Notes under the pieces: generated by a model
The model's database searches: none
Seen by the model: the letters and a program-made list of their open reading frames with translations, nothing else
What the model was told of the DNA's origin: nothing
Assembly (NCBI GenBank): GCA_018296165.2
Contig: JACKQL020000036.1
Span: forward strand, 372,001 to 436,000
Reading direction: 5' to 3'
DNA from: Termitomyces sp. T153
Taxonomy: Eukaryota; Basidiomycota; Agaricomycetes; Agaricales; Lyophyllaceae
DNA length: 64,000 nt
Position numbers and translations under genes: made by a program
In this document: piece after piece, positions 1 through 11,946 of the stretch
Layout of the letters: each line of letters begins with the position of its first letter
Position numbering within the stretch: position 1 is the first letter of the stretch

Positions 1-3000
1 ATCATGGTAGGCCGTCTTGATCGAGGGGCCACAGGATCGTCCGAAGCGGCACCATACATGCTCATGGCGCGTGACTGTTGCGACAGTCCTAGATCATTCA
101 TATCCTTGAGATATGCCATGACTGACCGAAGGGCACGGTTATAAGCTTCGCGCACTCGCTCCTCCTCCCGACGCAGATATTGCTCACTATCGCCTATTGG
201 AGTTGCAACTCTTTGTTCGTCATCATCATCATCATCATCATCGAGAGCTGGCAGTGCTGGTACAAATGACGAAGGTTCTTGTGTTGGTGAATTCCGGGAC
301 AAGCTTCCAGGGGCGTCGATCGGGAGGAAACTTCGACGCTTAGCCGCTCTGGGGAGTGGTGATGGAGGTGCTAGAAGGTTTGTTGTTGTAGAGATTGGTG
401 GGACGACTTTCAGTGGTTCAGGAAGAAGTTCTCTTGTTATATTTGTAGGAGAACTGGGCGCTGAAAGTTGATGAGAGAGAACATCCAAGGTACCAGTAGT
501 TGAAAAACGCAGATCAATTTGTGGTGTCTTGGAGCGTTCGGGCCTTGATCCAGGATTTCGCGGCACGGGTTCTGCTGGAGTATGTGGTCGGGATCCAACA
601 CGACTTTGACTGTTGGAAAGCGAGGGTGAGTCGACTTTCATCTTACCCATGGACATCTTCTTTAAGAAGCCCCATCTACTGCCTTTCTCCTTCCCATCTT
701 TAGTAGATCGAGCTCGGTTGGAATGTTTTCCATCTTGTTTTCCATCTTGAATATCTGGAATTGACATCTTGGCGGGAGATGAGGCAGTGCTACTCTGTGC
801 AAGTGAAACGCGATTGGAGGTGATAGACGGAGATGGATCTTCCACAACGGAATCAGATGGTGTGTCCCACATCGATTTTGTCACTTGTGTTCTCATTCCG
901 TTCGTCGCGAGACGGGCTAAACTGTTCGTCGCATATCTTTTAGCGGTACCAGCCTGTTCGGGAGAACCAGTTGATAAAGTGCTCAAGAGATTCGAACTAG
1001 AAACGGAGGTGGGATACTTAGATAGTGCTGGTCGTATACTGGGTGTAGCACCTGACTGTGCAACCCCTGTTGTTTTCCCGTGACGAAGATCACCAGCACT
1101 CTTCATTTTGCGTAGCTCACGATCGGATCCGAATTCTTCAGTAGGTTTGGAAGTTCGATCTTGCTGATTGCCGGTCTGCGTCGTTTTGACTCTTGACATT
1201 TCAAAGTGAGAACGGTTGGGAGTCGTTCGTGTACGGGTGAGGCCAACGGCCACCGGAGCTATTTGAGGAGTCGGAGGCAGTGGAGTTGTGATAGAGCGCC
1301 CGAGGACGGGAGCGGCGTGAGCAGGCGTGATGGTGTGATCTTCATCGTCATGACCAGAGATATGTTCGCTGACTAGGCTTGAATCAGACAGGTCATCGAT
1401 ATCTGTAGTGTCTGTCTCGGTGTTCTCAGTGTTGGTCGAAGATATGCTCATACATTGAGCAGTAAAAATGGGGGTGGAATGAGGATATGCGGGTGGCATC
1501 GGCATTTTTGTTAATAAGGGTTCAACAAGTGCCTTCCACGGTCCCTGGAACGGATTTCCATCGACACAAAGCGTATTTAAAGCGGGAAGCAGACACAGCC
1601 AGCTGGGAAGAGCGTTCAACTTGTTCTTTCGGACACTTATGGTGTGCAACTTGTCAAGATCGGCAAGAGACTCAGGCAATGTGCTGATTCCAGTAGAATC
1701 AGCTATGATGACGCGGAGATTAATGAGATCAGCAAGGAAAACAGGAAGCACGCGAAGAGGATTGTAAGCGATGTTAAGTTCCTCGAGGCGTTCGCATACG
1801 GCAAGGACAGGGGGCAAAGCGCCTAGAAAGTTGGCGGAAATATCTAGAGCCAGAAGGCTATGACCTATCTGAGGAAGGGTCGCAGTGAGAAAGGTGGGCA
1901 TCGCATTCGGCGTGCTCGAGGATCCGATGAGAAGATGGGTGGTACCTGGAGGTGTTGGATAAAATTTGAATTTATTCCTGGTTGAGAAGCGGACTCACCA
2001 GGTGGTACTTGGAGCTGTGTGATAGGAACGTTATCTCCCTGTACGATCAGACCACGACCCTCTTCAGCGATGACAACAGCAGAGGTACGCTCTTCCTCCT
2101 TCTCTTCGTCTTGTTCGTCGTCATCAAGCGGATGATCGTCATCGGTTTCTTCTTCACTCATGCCAACCTCGTCCCTTTCATCAACCCAGCCCATATCGTA
2201 GCTTGGTTTTTGTTGTAGTGTTGGACGAGGATTTTCTGGCACACTGCCCGCGTTGTTGTTGCCGGCGGAAGATGACTGTGATTTCTCATTTGAATAAGAC
2301 TCAGACCAGCGACTCTGATCCACTGTGGTTCGCGACTGGATGCCGCGGGGAGAGGCGGAAACACTAGAGTCCTTTGCAAGGAGCTGGACTATGGCGTCTG
2401 ATGTGATGCCGACGCCCACAGTAGACTCGTCGTCTGCAGAAGCGACGTTGGCATGCCCGTAATCACTAGACGCGAAACCACCGGCAGAACTGGTGTAGGC
2501 GGAGGAACGGGTAGAAGAGGAGCTTGTGGAGGAGAGGGCGGGCACGCTGGGGAGATGATGGTGGGGTGGGCGAAAGGGATATGGATCGGGGAATTGAGAA
2601 GGGTCAGGGAGGGACATACGTAGGTCTGGGGGACGTGCAAAGGGGGACTGTTGGTCGTCTGGGGGCGAAAGGGCGTTGTGGACAGGTGCGGTCAGGGACG
2701 AAGAGTCAGGCCAGTCTTGAGATGGCTGGTCAGTGGGGACACGTGGATGTCCGTAAGAGCTGCGCGACAAGGGCGACGCTGCAAGCGGCGGTCCCGGATG
2801 GTCTTCTGCCTGCTCATCTGCACAACCCTCAGTACATCCTAGCCCCTGAGTCCTCAGTCCACAAAATATCCACTCACCGCTCCATGCTTCCTTGGGCATT
2901 GCGGGCAGTGCCTTCTCCCACCAGCAGTCGAAACTTGAGGTCGTCCGTTGCGGAGGGTGTGACTGAGGTCGGCTACAGTGTGCATGCCTATACTTTCCCA

Positions 3001-3004
3001 TCAC
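1..3004 (-). CDS. Leucine-rich-repeat protein, possibly SOG2-like (3' end outside window)
   Basis: Three exons can be read: 2878-3004, 1999-2817 and 1945 to beyond position 1, with GTGAGT donors and CAG acceptors that keep frame. The N-terminal ~320 residues are low complexity: Pro/Ser-rich (SLPDPSQFPDPYPF), then a strongly acidic stretch (EEETDDDHPLDDDEQDEEKE). Next come about four LRRs of ~23 residues (LLALDISANFLGALP, LEELNIAYNPLRVLP, LHTISVRKNKLNALP). The rest is a long Ser/Thr-rich, probably disordered tail with a basic patch (RWGFLKKMSMGKMK) and an Asp run encoded by a CAT/ATC microsatellite near 224-242. No membrane segment or enzyme domain is visible. LRRs followed by a long tail recall fungal SOG2 of the RAM/Ndr-kinase network, but the SOG2 domain itself would lie at or past the edge, so that name is inference. 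The start could be 3004 or an internal Met. Confidence 0.65.
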
Positions 3005-3379
3005 TCTTCCACGCTTCAGCTGATGGCACTCACAGAAACATTCTTTGATCCACTACAAGTAGCTTTAATCTTGCCAGCCGAACACAGAAAGAGAAAAAGA
3101 AGGGATTGGTCTGATGGTCCACAGTCAGTGTGTCGTAGTGCCTACACTTTCCCGCAAACCATTCATAATCGGATCCAAAGAAAATCCCTCAAGCCTCCAT
3201 CACTGCGTGGCCCATCCCCGACCGTAAGACCGCTCGCTTGTCAACTTTTGACACCGAGTATCTACGATGTCATACAATGATCGTTGCTACACCTCTGGCT
3301 ATCAAATAACTCGCAATGCCCAATGCTGCGTCCGTGTCCCACGATCTCGAACAATTTCAAGTTGTCTATCTACTACCAC

Positions 3380-4889
3380 TTAGAAATCATAGAGGTCTGG
3401 TCGATCTGCTCGGAACGCGACTCTTTTCTTAGGCTTTTTCGGTTTCCCTTCTGGCTTTTCCGTTCCCTTGTCTCCCCCATCAGTCGCGTCGTGTACTGTT
3501 TTTGATAGTTCGGGGTTTTCCAGAACAACTTGAACAGTAGCGAACCCGGGAGTTTTGTTCGTGCCGGGAGATTCGTGTAAAAGATCGTGCGTCTCGCCCG
3601 GCACCGTAGTGGCAGCAGACGGTGTTGTTCGACGCTCTCCGACCCCGCCCTCAATGTCGAGATGCAGAGTTTCAAAAATCAGACGCTTCCTCGTCGACTT
3701 GAACGTAAGGTTGTTTTCGCCACTGCCCCCCAGACCTCCTGCAGAAGCAGACAGTCCGCGCAGCGCGGAAAACTTGTCGCTCGGAGGAATAATAGAGTGA
3801 GGGGCAGGTAAAGTGTGGATGTGAAGAAAACCATGATGATTTGGGAATGTCATCGTCAAGGATGGGTCAGCTGTGTTATCACAAGCTTCATTGGAATGAT
3901 GCGAGCCAAAGGGAAAACGAATACGAACCTGAGAATGCAGCCAGCGTCAATGCCGCGTCTGTTACCCAACCAAGCTTTTGTAGCCATCCCCTCCCACCCC
4001 ACGCTTCTGTGGTGAGGTGAGGAGCGAGACTAATTGAAGCACATACAGTCGGATGCTGCCGCAGTATAGCTCGGAGTGAATGCAAGAAATATAAAATTTC
4101 CTGGAAATCGTGTTTTGAGAGTGAGACCTCTGTAAAAAGAATTCTAGCTCACCTCTTGCCTGAGTTCACCCCACGAAGGAGAGCCAAGGGCAGGGATGCA
4201 TATCCGAATTGGTTGTGGAGCACCACACTTGAGCGCATCTCTGATTCGATTCAAGACCTCGGATATTGAGACTGGACCTGAACCAGATGACTGCACGTTT
4301 ATAAACGAAAGTCGTCCGGATTGAAATGCTTGATCGATCACAGAAGTTGGCACGCGGCTACCAAGGTCAAAATTGTGGCAGTATTCATCGGTCAACTATT
4401 GTGAAGGAGGTTATAAATATCGGGAGAGCTGTGGGTAACCGTGCAACTCACGGATGAAGAAGATACGGGAACTGTAGTTTGAAACGGCTTCATCTTTTCA
4501 TATCTCCATGCTATTTTGATTTTCTGATCTTCCTGCTGCCCAATTTTCTCATCTTCATCCTGGTCCGGAGTTGTGCTACCTCTTCCTGAAGGACTCCACA
4601 TGATATCCCTCATAAAGAATTCAGCGTTGTCGTCAACGATTAGCAAGGAATGTTGGGAAACGAGACCCTGCGCAATAAAATACTTTTGTACTAGATCACC
4701 ATAAGAAGTATGGAGGTCCGGTGCCGCAATAAGCAGGGAACACGATAAAGGGAGTCCACCACCTAGAATATCATCTAGCGATGGTATGCCCGTAGAAGTG
4801 ATGGTTGTCAAAGATGTCGCCGGGGAAAGACTTGTCCCAGGAAGCCCTGGGGCCTGCTTTGCTGATCCCTTGCGTTTGAAAGAGGACAT
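3380..4889 (-). CDS. ELP4: Elongator complex protein 4
   Basis: Four exons: 4452-4889, 4153-4395, 3929-4100, 3380-3870. Frame is kept at every junction and the product is 447 aa. The protein starts MSSFKRKG and carries the RecA-like fold of the Elp4/PAXNEB family: GIPSLDDILGGGLPL, LLIVDDNAEFF, then WRYEKMKPFQ, YCHNFDLGSRVP, the loop SGRLSFINVQSS, and the conserved C-terminal block DPSLTMTFPNHHGFLHIHTLP followed by the family motif around RKRLIFETLHLDIEGG. Elp4 forms a hexameric ring with Elp5 and Elp6 in Elongator, which modifies wobble uridines of tRNAs. The Walker-like region is degenerate, as usual in Elp4. The intron ending at 3871 has a less usual GTTCGT donor. It lies tandem to the LRR gene and is divergent from IMP1, with 188 bp between the two starts. 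Confidence 0.93.
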
Positions 4890-5077
4890 GATTTTGCGAT
4901 GCGCAATAACTTGGGATCCGCTGTCATCATCGAAAGGAGGCAGGCCTTCTGGCCATGACGAGGGCGATAAGATTATTATGAACTCCGCAGGCACAACAGA
5001 ACAAAATATTCTTATTCCAAGGCGCCCGTCCGCGTCAAGACTCAAGGTCGCCTTCCTCGACTCTTACTTATGTTTCC
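4890..5077. promoter_or_regulatory. Shared ELP4/IMP1 upstream region
   Basis: This 188-bp gap separates the divergent ATGs of ELP4 (minus) and IMP1 (plus). It must hold both 5' leaders and promoters. I see no convincing TATA box, so it may act as a compact bidirectional promoter; that is inferred from layout alone. Confidence 0.4.
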
Positions 5078-5750
5078 ATGGTCTTCCGCACATTGCGCGA
5101 GTTTGGGAGGTTAATGGGTGCTCCTATTCAGCGTTGGGCCTCTCAGCGATATTCCTCCCTTCGCACAAGTACCTGGTCGGAACGCCGAAAGTACGTCAGC
5201 GTCGTGCTTCTACATGTACGCTGATAGTTTTTTCCTGTATGTCAACATCATCTCACTTTGCAACCAGTCGTTTAATTGGGGTTGTGCGATTCATCTTGTG
5301 TCGCAATACATTGGAAGACCTTCATTTGTGGGCATTCTCACTGCCTTCTGCGTACAGTACTCACTCTATATGTAGATGTATGGCCCGTCAATGCTTCCTA
5401 CTCTGGGTGGGGAAGGGGAGATTGTTATCGAAGACCGCTTGTCGTATTGGCTCAATCCACAACTTTCGCGCGGTGAACTCGCGATCTTACAATCCCCACG
5501 AGCACCAGGGGGAATTATTTGCAAGAGGATTATTGGGTTGCCGGGTGATATAGTGTGCGTTGACCCAACTGGACGGTATGCACCCTCCACAGAACACGTC
5601 ATCGTACCCAATGGTCATGTTTGGATCGCTGGCGACAATGCTGATAACTCAATTGACTCGAGAACATATGGGCCAGTATCGATGTCATTGATTCAAGGAA
5701 GATTGCGCGCGAGGGTTAGCAGTTTTATAGCAAATCCTTGCCACCACTGA
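5078..5750 (+). CDS. IMP1: Mitochondrial inner membrane protease subunit 1 (S26 peptidase)
   Basis: Three exons: 5078-5194, 5268-5327, 5376-5750; product 183 aa. The last exon holds the S26 signature: the serine motif YGPSMLPTL with the nucleophile Ser, the general-base Lys in CKRIIGLPGD, and the closing box GDNADNSIDSRTYGPV, closest to Imp1 rather than Imp2. Exon 2 supplies the single N-terminal membrane segment (WGCAIHLVSQYIG). Exon 1 is basic and could act as presequence (MVFRTLREFGRLMG). The first intron uses a GTCAGC donor; the alternative GTACGT four bases earlier would break the frame into exon 2. Imp1 with Imp2 removes sorting peptides from proteins delivered to the mitochondrial intermembrane space. 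Length fits the family. The 5' exon choice is less certain than the catalytic exon. Confidence 0.85.
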
Positions 5751-5898
5751 CTTTTGGCTCAGATTTGGCCCTTAACTAAAGCAACAATATTCCGGAATCC
5801 TACGACATTTCTGGATGCAGATTAGCTCATTAGGCAAGGGCTGCCTGACTGTATAACAGCAGTCGAAACTACAGGTTTTTGTTCAGCTAGTTGGACAG

Positions 5899-6878
5899 TT
5901 ATCTCTGAAAATTCAGTGAATAGCCTCCTTGTCCGTTTGGTTCGAACTTGAAGTTGTCGGTAGAGAGACCAAAATTTCCTTAATCAGTTGAATCAACTGA
6001 TTGATTCTTGTACAAAAGTTGAGTGGCGCACCTAGGATACTGTTTCCAAGGCCTTTGAGCTTGCCCAGCATTTCTGCTGTCTCTTGTTTCTGAGCTGACT
6101 CCAATCGAGGCTTCAGCAGCATAAGAGACCTTTGCACGTCGCGCGATTGAGAAGAAGACGGTGGAAGGAGTTTGATCAAAGTGTTATAATCTTCAACCAT
6201 CTGTCAAGGTTCAACAAACAACCAAAGAAAAACACACCTTCTTGTGCAGCAGTCAGGGATGACCACGAACCCAAAATCTCGTTCGAAGCTGCACGTCTCT
6301 GGAGGGCTTTGATGTAATGAGGGTCGTCCAATAGGGCTGGAATAGTTGTATAGTTCAATCAATTGAAATAATCGATGAAGGCGCACCTTGAGAGCAGGCA
6401 TCGACAGCTTGCTTATGTTCAGCCTTGGCAGAATCGTCAGGTCGAAGAGTGTAATGGATCATGATCCTGATACATACCAGTTTGACAAAGCATGCTCCGA
6501 TATTAGCATTCAGAACAGCCCGACGTTTCGCAACGGCATCTAGTTGTGATTGGTCGTCCGATGGCAAAACAGGTTCAGCATCCTGTACGACAGCTTCTGA
6601 ATCTCCTTCGTCAGGGTCATTGCTCCCTGATTGGAGAGCTTGGTCCTTTCTTTTGGGTAGATGGCCGAGGGCCGATTGGTATGCGACTAAGGCCTCGTTC
6701 CATTGACTTGACCGAAAGTGATCATTTCCCTGTTCTTTCAATTCATCGCAAGCACGGATGAAAGACTAAGAGGTCATGAAGAAATATTCCGAATTAGCAA
6801 CAGGTGCCTCACCGTACTATCACGGTCAGACGCATCTAGAATCGCCTCAGCTATGGGTGAAGGAGAATTAAGAGCCAT
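5899..6878 (-). CDS. TPR protein, TTC1-like
   Basis: Six short exons: 6813-6878, 6478-6765, 6387-6423, 6238-6336, 6032-6190, 5899-5978. All junctions keep frame and give 242 aa. Three TPR units can be read: KEQGNDHFRSSQWNEALVAY, then ANIGACFVKL joined to AEHKQAVDACSQALLDDP, then HYIKALQRRAASNEILGSW. A linker leads to the family's C-terminal box LKGLGNSILGNFGLSTDNFK and a final GGYSLNF, both diagnostic of tetratricopeptide repeat protein 1. TTC1 proteins are cytosolic Hsp70/Hsp90-type adaptors; the role here is inferred from family. An acidic Asp/Glu insert sits between the first TPR helices (about residues 55-85). Exon 3 is only 37 nt. The gene is convergent with IMP1, about 150 bp between stop codons. 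Confidence 0.88.
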
Positions 6879-7900
6879 CGGTTATTGCCGACGATGATTT
6901 CGAAGCGATGACGACACCTACTTATATATTTACTGTAGACGGACTGGATTATGAGATTTCGAATAGCCTCGGCTTTTGCAACTATTACTCAGATACCTCA
7001 GAAAACTTTGAATCCAAGGTCTGCTACGGTTCTGCCAAGTTTTGTATTTTTTTTTCACGATTGTTGAGGGATGCCACGAACATAAGTACCGATGAGAGGG
7101 TTGTTCTTGATGTGATATGAAATTATGAGAGGTCTGTGTGTCCATGCAAATTTGTTCCTCTGTTGTTTGACCGTTTCATTATCAATAAGACATAAGCTAA
7201 GAGATCTTGCGCGTAGGTAGAATTGCAAGGAATGATCAATTCGCGGGCAGGGCACCAGGGTAACAATCGAGGTGACTCGTACGCAGGATACTGTCAGAAA
7301 TTTCATGTCAGTGTTTCAATCCTGTATGTATGATTGGACTTGATTGGTTGATTGGGCCCTGTTCCAACCTATTCCAACTACCAGGTTCGAATTGAGGGTT
7401 CCAATCAGATCAATTCCCTTCCTGCTGAATCTGGCCTGCTTTGGAATTTGATTGGAATCTGGTCTCAATCTGGTCTTGATCTAACCCAATTTGATCAAAG
7501 ATTTCTCTGATCTCCTGAATTGGATGCAGATTTATATGTCATGAGAATTTTCACATTATTCTGACTGTCTGTGAGGCCAACACTTAACTACGATATGGGT
7601 AGGGGCCTAAGTATAGTGTTATGAAAGGGGCAGTCAAGAAATGGAAAATGAGAAGTAACATGAAAATAAGAGAGGTGAAGAAAATGAAAAAGTGTGAAAA
7701 GAGAAGTTAAGAGAAAATTGAAAAGTGTGAATCAGCTACTCACAAGTGAGTCAGTCGTGAGGGAGTGTAAGGGTGATCTCTGGAGGCCATGGCTCAATTA
7801 CTCAGCTGGTAGAGATCTTAGAGATCTAAAGTCTGTTCAGCATCTACAAGAAGTTCTAGAGTACTGGCTACTCACCTGGCAGAGGGAGATCTAAAGAGAA
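6879..7900. other. Intergenic, no gene seen; one imperfect inverted repeat
   Basis: No reading frame resembles a gene. CpG becomes rare rightward, marking the transition into repeat-derived DNA. An imperfect inverted repeat at 7399-7457 (TTCCAATCAGATCAATTCC against GGAATTTGATTGGAA) lies in a TTGGAAT/GATTGG-rich patch, and 7620-7740 is a purine-rich run. Both look like decayed repeat sequence. Confidence 0.5.
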
Positions 7901-9446
7901 CAAGTCTGAGGATTCTCTATGCCAGTGATGGGAATTCTACTCTAGAGCCTCTGAGAAAAACATTTAACAACATCTAAATTTAGAGTCCAAAAACAGAAAT
8001 TCATTGTAAACAGCCTTGATCTCTGAGCACATGGCAATATGGGGCTGGTACTGTTAGATAGCCCTTGGTTGAAAGTACTAGTGCACCAAAGATAAAGGGA
8101 TGGGGATGAGAGATGGGTTTTGAATAAGGAAACCAATATTGGGCCAAAATGAGTAGTTCCCTGACATCACCCCCTCTCTTGACATGCAGGGTAGAAGAAG
8201 TCATGGACCACTTTGTCAGCCACTGAGATAGGGAGATAGGGTAGATGCCTAAAATTGCCTTTGGCACATTGGGATGGCTGCAATAGAAGTTCCAAATCAA
8301 AGTCAGTGCATGTAGTGGTTCCCAAGAGATGTTCTTGATACCATACCCCTTCTGCTTCACCTTGCACTGCAACTTTTTCAGACCCCTTAAGGGGCTAGTC
8401 CATCTGTTGATCTATTAGAATTTACAAGACCCCTTAAGGGGGTCACTCTACATGTTCAAAGCCATCAGTGTCTGGGAGAAAGTTGCTGGAAGGAAGTTGA
8501 GGGGGGCTGAGTAGTGCCAGATCCTCTGGCTCAATGTTGTTCTCCACTTGTGGCATTGCAGTCATCTCTTAGCTTGCATAGCATTGTTACAGTCTTTTGC
8601 AAAATGTTGAATTGTGATCTTGCCACTATCAGATCTTGCTTGAGCCACCATTCACTCCCAGTAAAGCAACTGATCCACCACCACCACTCATAATTGCATC
8701 CCTGCTGTCATGCAATCCTGTGAAGTAACCACTTGATAGCAATTGGTTTTTCTTTGGCCACTAGCACTGATTGCACTATCACAAAAACCTGTGCTCCTCT
8801 CACCAGAATAGCTCTAGCAAAATTCCTGGAAACTACTGGACTTATTTGATTACAGGACATTTCTCTATGGCACAAGCAGCCCTTCTTAATGCTGTCACAC
8901 TGATAGCAAGGCTGGGCAGTGGTGTGGTACCAGCAGGCTTCCAGGTCATTCTAAGCCCAGCACTTGTCACACTAAGGAAATATTAAGGGCAGTTGCTAGA
9001 ATAAGAAAACAGAGTCTTTATTCACTGCTCCCTAGTGCTCCTTGAACTCCTGTCACAACACTAGCAATGATGCCTTCTACTGATTTGCTCTCAAAAGAAT
9101 CTCCTCTTCTACAATTGTCTTGCCTGTCTCCCTAGAAGAACCAGGTGACCCACTTTTCAGGATTGGTTGCTCTCTGCTCTCATGCTAGCAACAATCCACA
9201 GTTGATCTTGCTCAAGTAAGTATGGGTGGTGTACTCCAGATTAATCTTTTCAGTGGCAATGGCAGCAGCAGAAGACCTTTTAAGAAAGGCAGAGTCAGGA
9301 TAATTAAGCAAAAGCAGAGGGGAGATTTTTCAGAGTCAAAAAAGCACCATGACTATTGAAACCCTTAAATCTTGCACATGAACCACCTAGCAAATTACAG
9401 GACTTGAACAGTTAACTGGGGACAGTTAAAGTTTCAGTCCAGGGAG
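7901..9446. repeat. Decayed LTR-retroelement remnant
   Basis: At 8162-8180 the bases TGACATCACCCCCTCTCTTG match the junction of LTR end (TGACA) and polypurine tract seen in intact elements at 34963, 37077 and 32912, so this is the 3' junction of a minus-strand LTR element. The adjoining LTR to the left is not recognisable as a full copy. To the right, up to 9446, the sequence is CpG-poor and carries no intact frame. Two near-palindromes containing CCCCTTAAGGGG occur near 8383 and 8432. Confidence 0.45.
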
Positions 9447-9545
9447 GAAATAAGACCCTATTCTTGCTAAGCACTAATTATGGGTTTCACTTGACTTACA
9501 AATCAGGCCTTCATGGCTTAATAGCTTCAAACACTAGGCATTGGC

Positions 9546-10585
9546 TGTCAGGTTCCACTGACCATGGGGGCTCAGCTTAACTGGGCAAGTCCTTACTAGG
9601 TGGATACAATGTCCTGCACTTATGACCTAGCACTCCAGGGAGGTTTGGACTTCAGATACTTGCAAGGAGAAGCTAGGAGGAGTGGTCCAAGCAAGTCCAG
9701 AGTGGTCCAGGGAAGTCTAAGACCAAATACATTAAGCATTGGGCTTGGAAGGATGTCAGGTACAAGTCTGTAAGCAAATGTATAGTTTGTGAGCAAGCAT
9801 AGGCTATGCAGTTGATGGGAGTGGAGCTGGAGTTTGATGGGGGATCAATCAAGAGTGATGGGTTCTGGAGTGTGGAGTGAGGTCCAGAGTTAACTTATGG
9901 ATGCTTGGAGGGTCATAGCATATGTGCAGAGTTTATAATGATGTCAGAGTTGAAAGGAACTTAGACAATAATAAAGGAAATAGAGACAGACAAGATGAGA
10001 TGGAGTTGAGATGAGATGGAAATGGAAAGAGAGATAGATTCAAGACTAAAGATAGAAACAGAGAGAAGACCAGGAGACATAACAAAACAAGAAACAGTAA
10101 CCAAAGTAATGCAATATCAAGACTAATGTAATAAATGCCACTTTACCCCTTATATACTAACTACTGGACCTCTTCTGTGGACTAAGAGTGCAACAGTAGG
10201 TTCATCAGAGCCATGTGGGGTTGACAGGTGTCAGCTCTGATTAGATGGTGGGCTGCAGTGATATTCTGATAAGAACTGATGGGAATGTGGCCCTGCAGTT
10301 GTTGGAGAGTTCTGGAGTAGTTGTGTAAGTTGTAAAAGCAAGCTAGTGATATATGCCTGGGTCAGGAGAGATGTTGGAGGGGGCTGGGGACTTGGGAGAA
10401 GAAGGGAGAGTGAAGGAAGAGTGATGAGGCCTGCAGGGGGTGTGTCAGGGTTTGCCAGGAAAGTGTCAGAGTTAGCCAGGGCAGGTGCCATAGGTGGGCA
10501 AAAGTCAGGGCAAGTCTAGGGGGAACTCCAGGGAAGTGGAGCAGTTTGGAGAAGGGGGTTGGAGGTCTGGGAGTGGGCTTTGACA
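9546..10585 (-). mobile_element. Solo LTR related to element A (TSD TTGGC)
   Basis: It begins TGTCAGGTTCCACTGACC and ends TGACA; TTGGC at 9541-9545 is repeated at 10586-10590, a perfect 5-bp target duplication. Length is 1040 bp with no internal region, so it is a solo LTR left by LTR-LTR recombination. It aligns by eye along its length with the 999-bp LTRs of element A but almost every CG there reads TG or CA here. TATATAAG (minus strand, 10149-10156) and the self-primer box AATATCAAGACT (10113-10124) keep the 32-nt spacing found in the intact elements. Confidence 0.88.
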
Positions 10586-11286
10586 TTGGCCCACACCATC
10601 TGCCTCATACCACTAGGTTCTGGATTCAAGTCTCTTGCTTGACATGTTGTCTTTGGGTTTGAGAGCATTTTTAGTCATTATTTCCTATGTTTTTCAATTT
10701 GCAGATTTTCTGATTTCTACATGATATGACAATCACATGACTTTGTCATGTGCAGTCTAGGCCCTCAGCCCATTAGATGATGTTCTTTCATGACACCTAG
10801 CAATCTCTAGCAACTCCCTAGTAAGGTGGCCAATCACTCTTCTTATTTTGGTGTTATTGAAACAGTTCTCTTTTTACTTTATTTAATTTTATTGCTTTGA
10901 TATATGTTAGCATAGCAGCTGTTATATTGACTGCCATTCCAGGTGTCAACTTTACCTGTATTTTGGGTTATTGAGTTTCATATGGCATTCCAGCTGACTC
11001 ACTTGTAAGGGGATGAGTGTTCCACAGATCAACTCAATGGAAGGCAAGCAGACACATGTGTCAGGCAAGAGTTGAAGGAGCATGAAGTGGCTAAGAGTTG
11101 GGCAAGGGGCAAGTGTAGTGAGCCAAATGTGAGTAACAATGCTGGAGCTCTTACAGTTGGATCAATGGACAGGCCAACTGCTATTGTTTGGTCAGGATAT
11201 TCTATCCTGCTGACCAGCTTATATACTACATTCATGGCTATGCTATTACTAATGCTATCTGTGGTAAGCAGCTTAGGTATGCTAAG

Positions 11287-11946
11287 TGTTAGGATCCCTT
11301 GACCCTAGGGGGGCTCCTATAGAGCAAAAGAACCACCTGGGCAGACTTAATAGCTAACAAGTATGTGGTTGAGTTGAGAAATAAGAGAACTGGAAAAGAT
11401 AAACCTGGAAACTGATAGATTGAAGAGGAAGAGACAGGAGGATGAACACAAGTAAAAAGCAAACACAATAGGTAATCTCAAGACTGGAGTGTAGCTACAG
11501 ACTAGGGGACCTTATATAGCTGTAGGACACTACCAAAAGGGGAAGCTGGAAGTGATCTAAGTCAGGTGGGAGTGATCTAACACAAGTGGAAGTGATCTAA
11601 GTCAAGTGGAAGTGATCTAAGTCAGGTGGAAGTAATCTGAGTCATGTAGATTTAAGTCATAGCAGGAAGTGATCTAAGTTATGAGGAAGTGATCTGGAAC
11701 AAGAAAAGCAATTCTGGAAGTGATCTGGGACAGGTGGAAGTGATCTGGAACCTGTGGAAGTGATCTGGGCCTGTAGAAATGATTTGGAACAGGAAAAGCA
11801 GTCCTATGGGTGGCTAAAACCTGGATGTGGCTAAAACAAGACTGTGGCTGAGATCTGGGGGTGTGGATGAGATCCAGAGAGGGACTGTGTAGAATCTAAG
11901 GTTGGATAATAGTGAAGGGAAGAGGGAAATGGTATGGGTCCTGACA
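11287..11946 (-). mobile_element. Solo LTR E inserted in D1 (TSD CTAAG)
   Basis: It begins TGTTAGGATCCC, ends GGTCCTGACA, is 660 bp long and is flanked by CTAAG at 11282-11286 and 11947-11951. Element D2 shows the empty site (GTATGCTAAGCAGTAATGAC). The LTR carries TATATAAG (minus, 11511-11518) and a variant self-primer box AATCTCAAGACT (11474-11485), tying it to the same superfamily as elements A-C. Confidence 0.88.
11540..11780 (+). repeat. Degenerate ~20-bp tandem repeats inside solo LTR E
   Basis: The unit GTGGAAGTGATCTAAGTCAG recurs about five times with few changes between 11544 and 11645, then in more degenerate form to about 11780. It lies in the upstream part of the LTR (U3 in minus orientation), where such arrays often serve as enhancer-like units; that role is inference. 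Confidence 0.75.

Noticed and set aside
224..242. CAT/ATC microsatellite as a stand-alone repeat feature
   Set aside because: It is coding sequence for an Asp run in the LRR protein.
8162..9446. A full A-type element starting at the 8162 junction
   Set aside because: Only the LTR end and polypurine junction match; no partner LTR or coding domain was found.
11540..11780. CRISPR-like array
   Set aside because: The 20-bp units are contiguous tandem repeats without spacers, inside an LTR of a eukaryotic genome.
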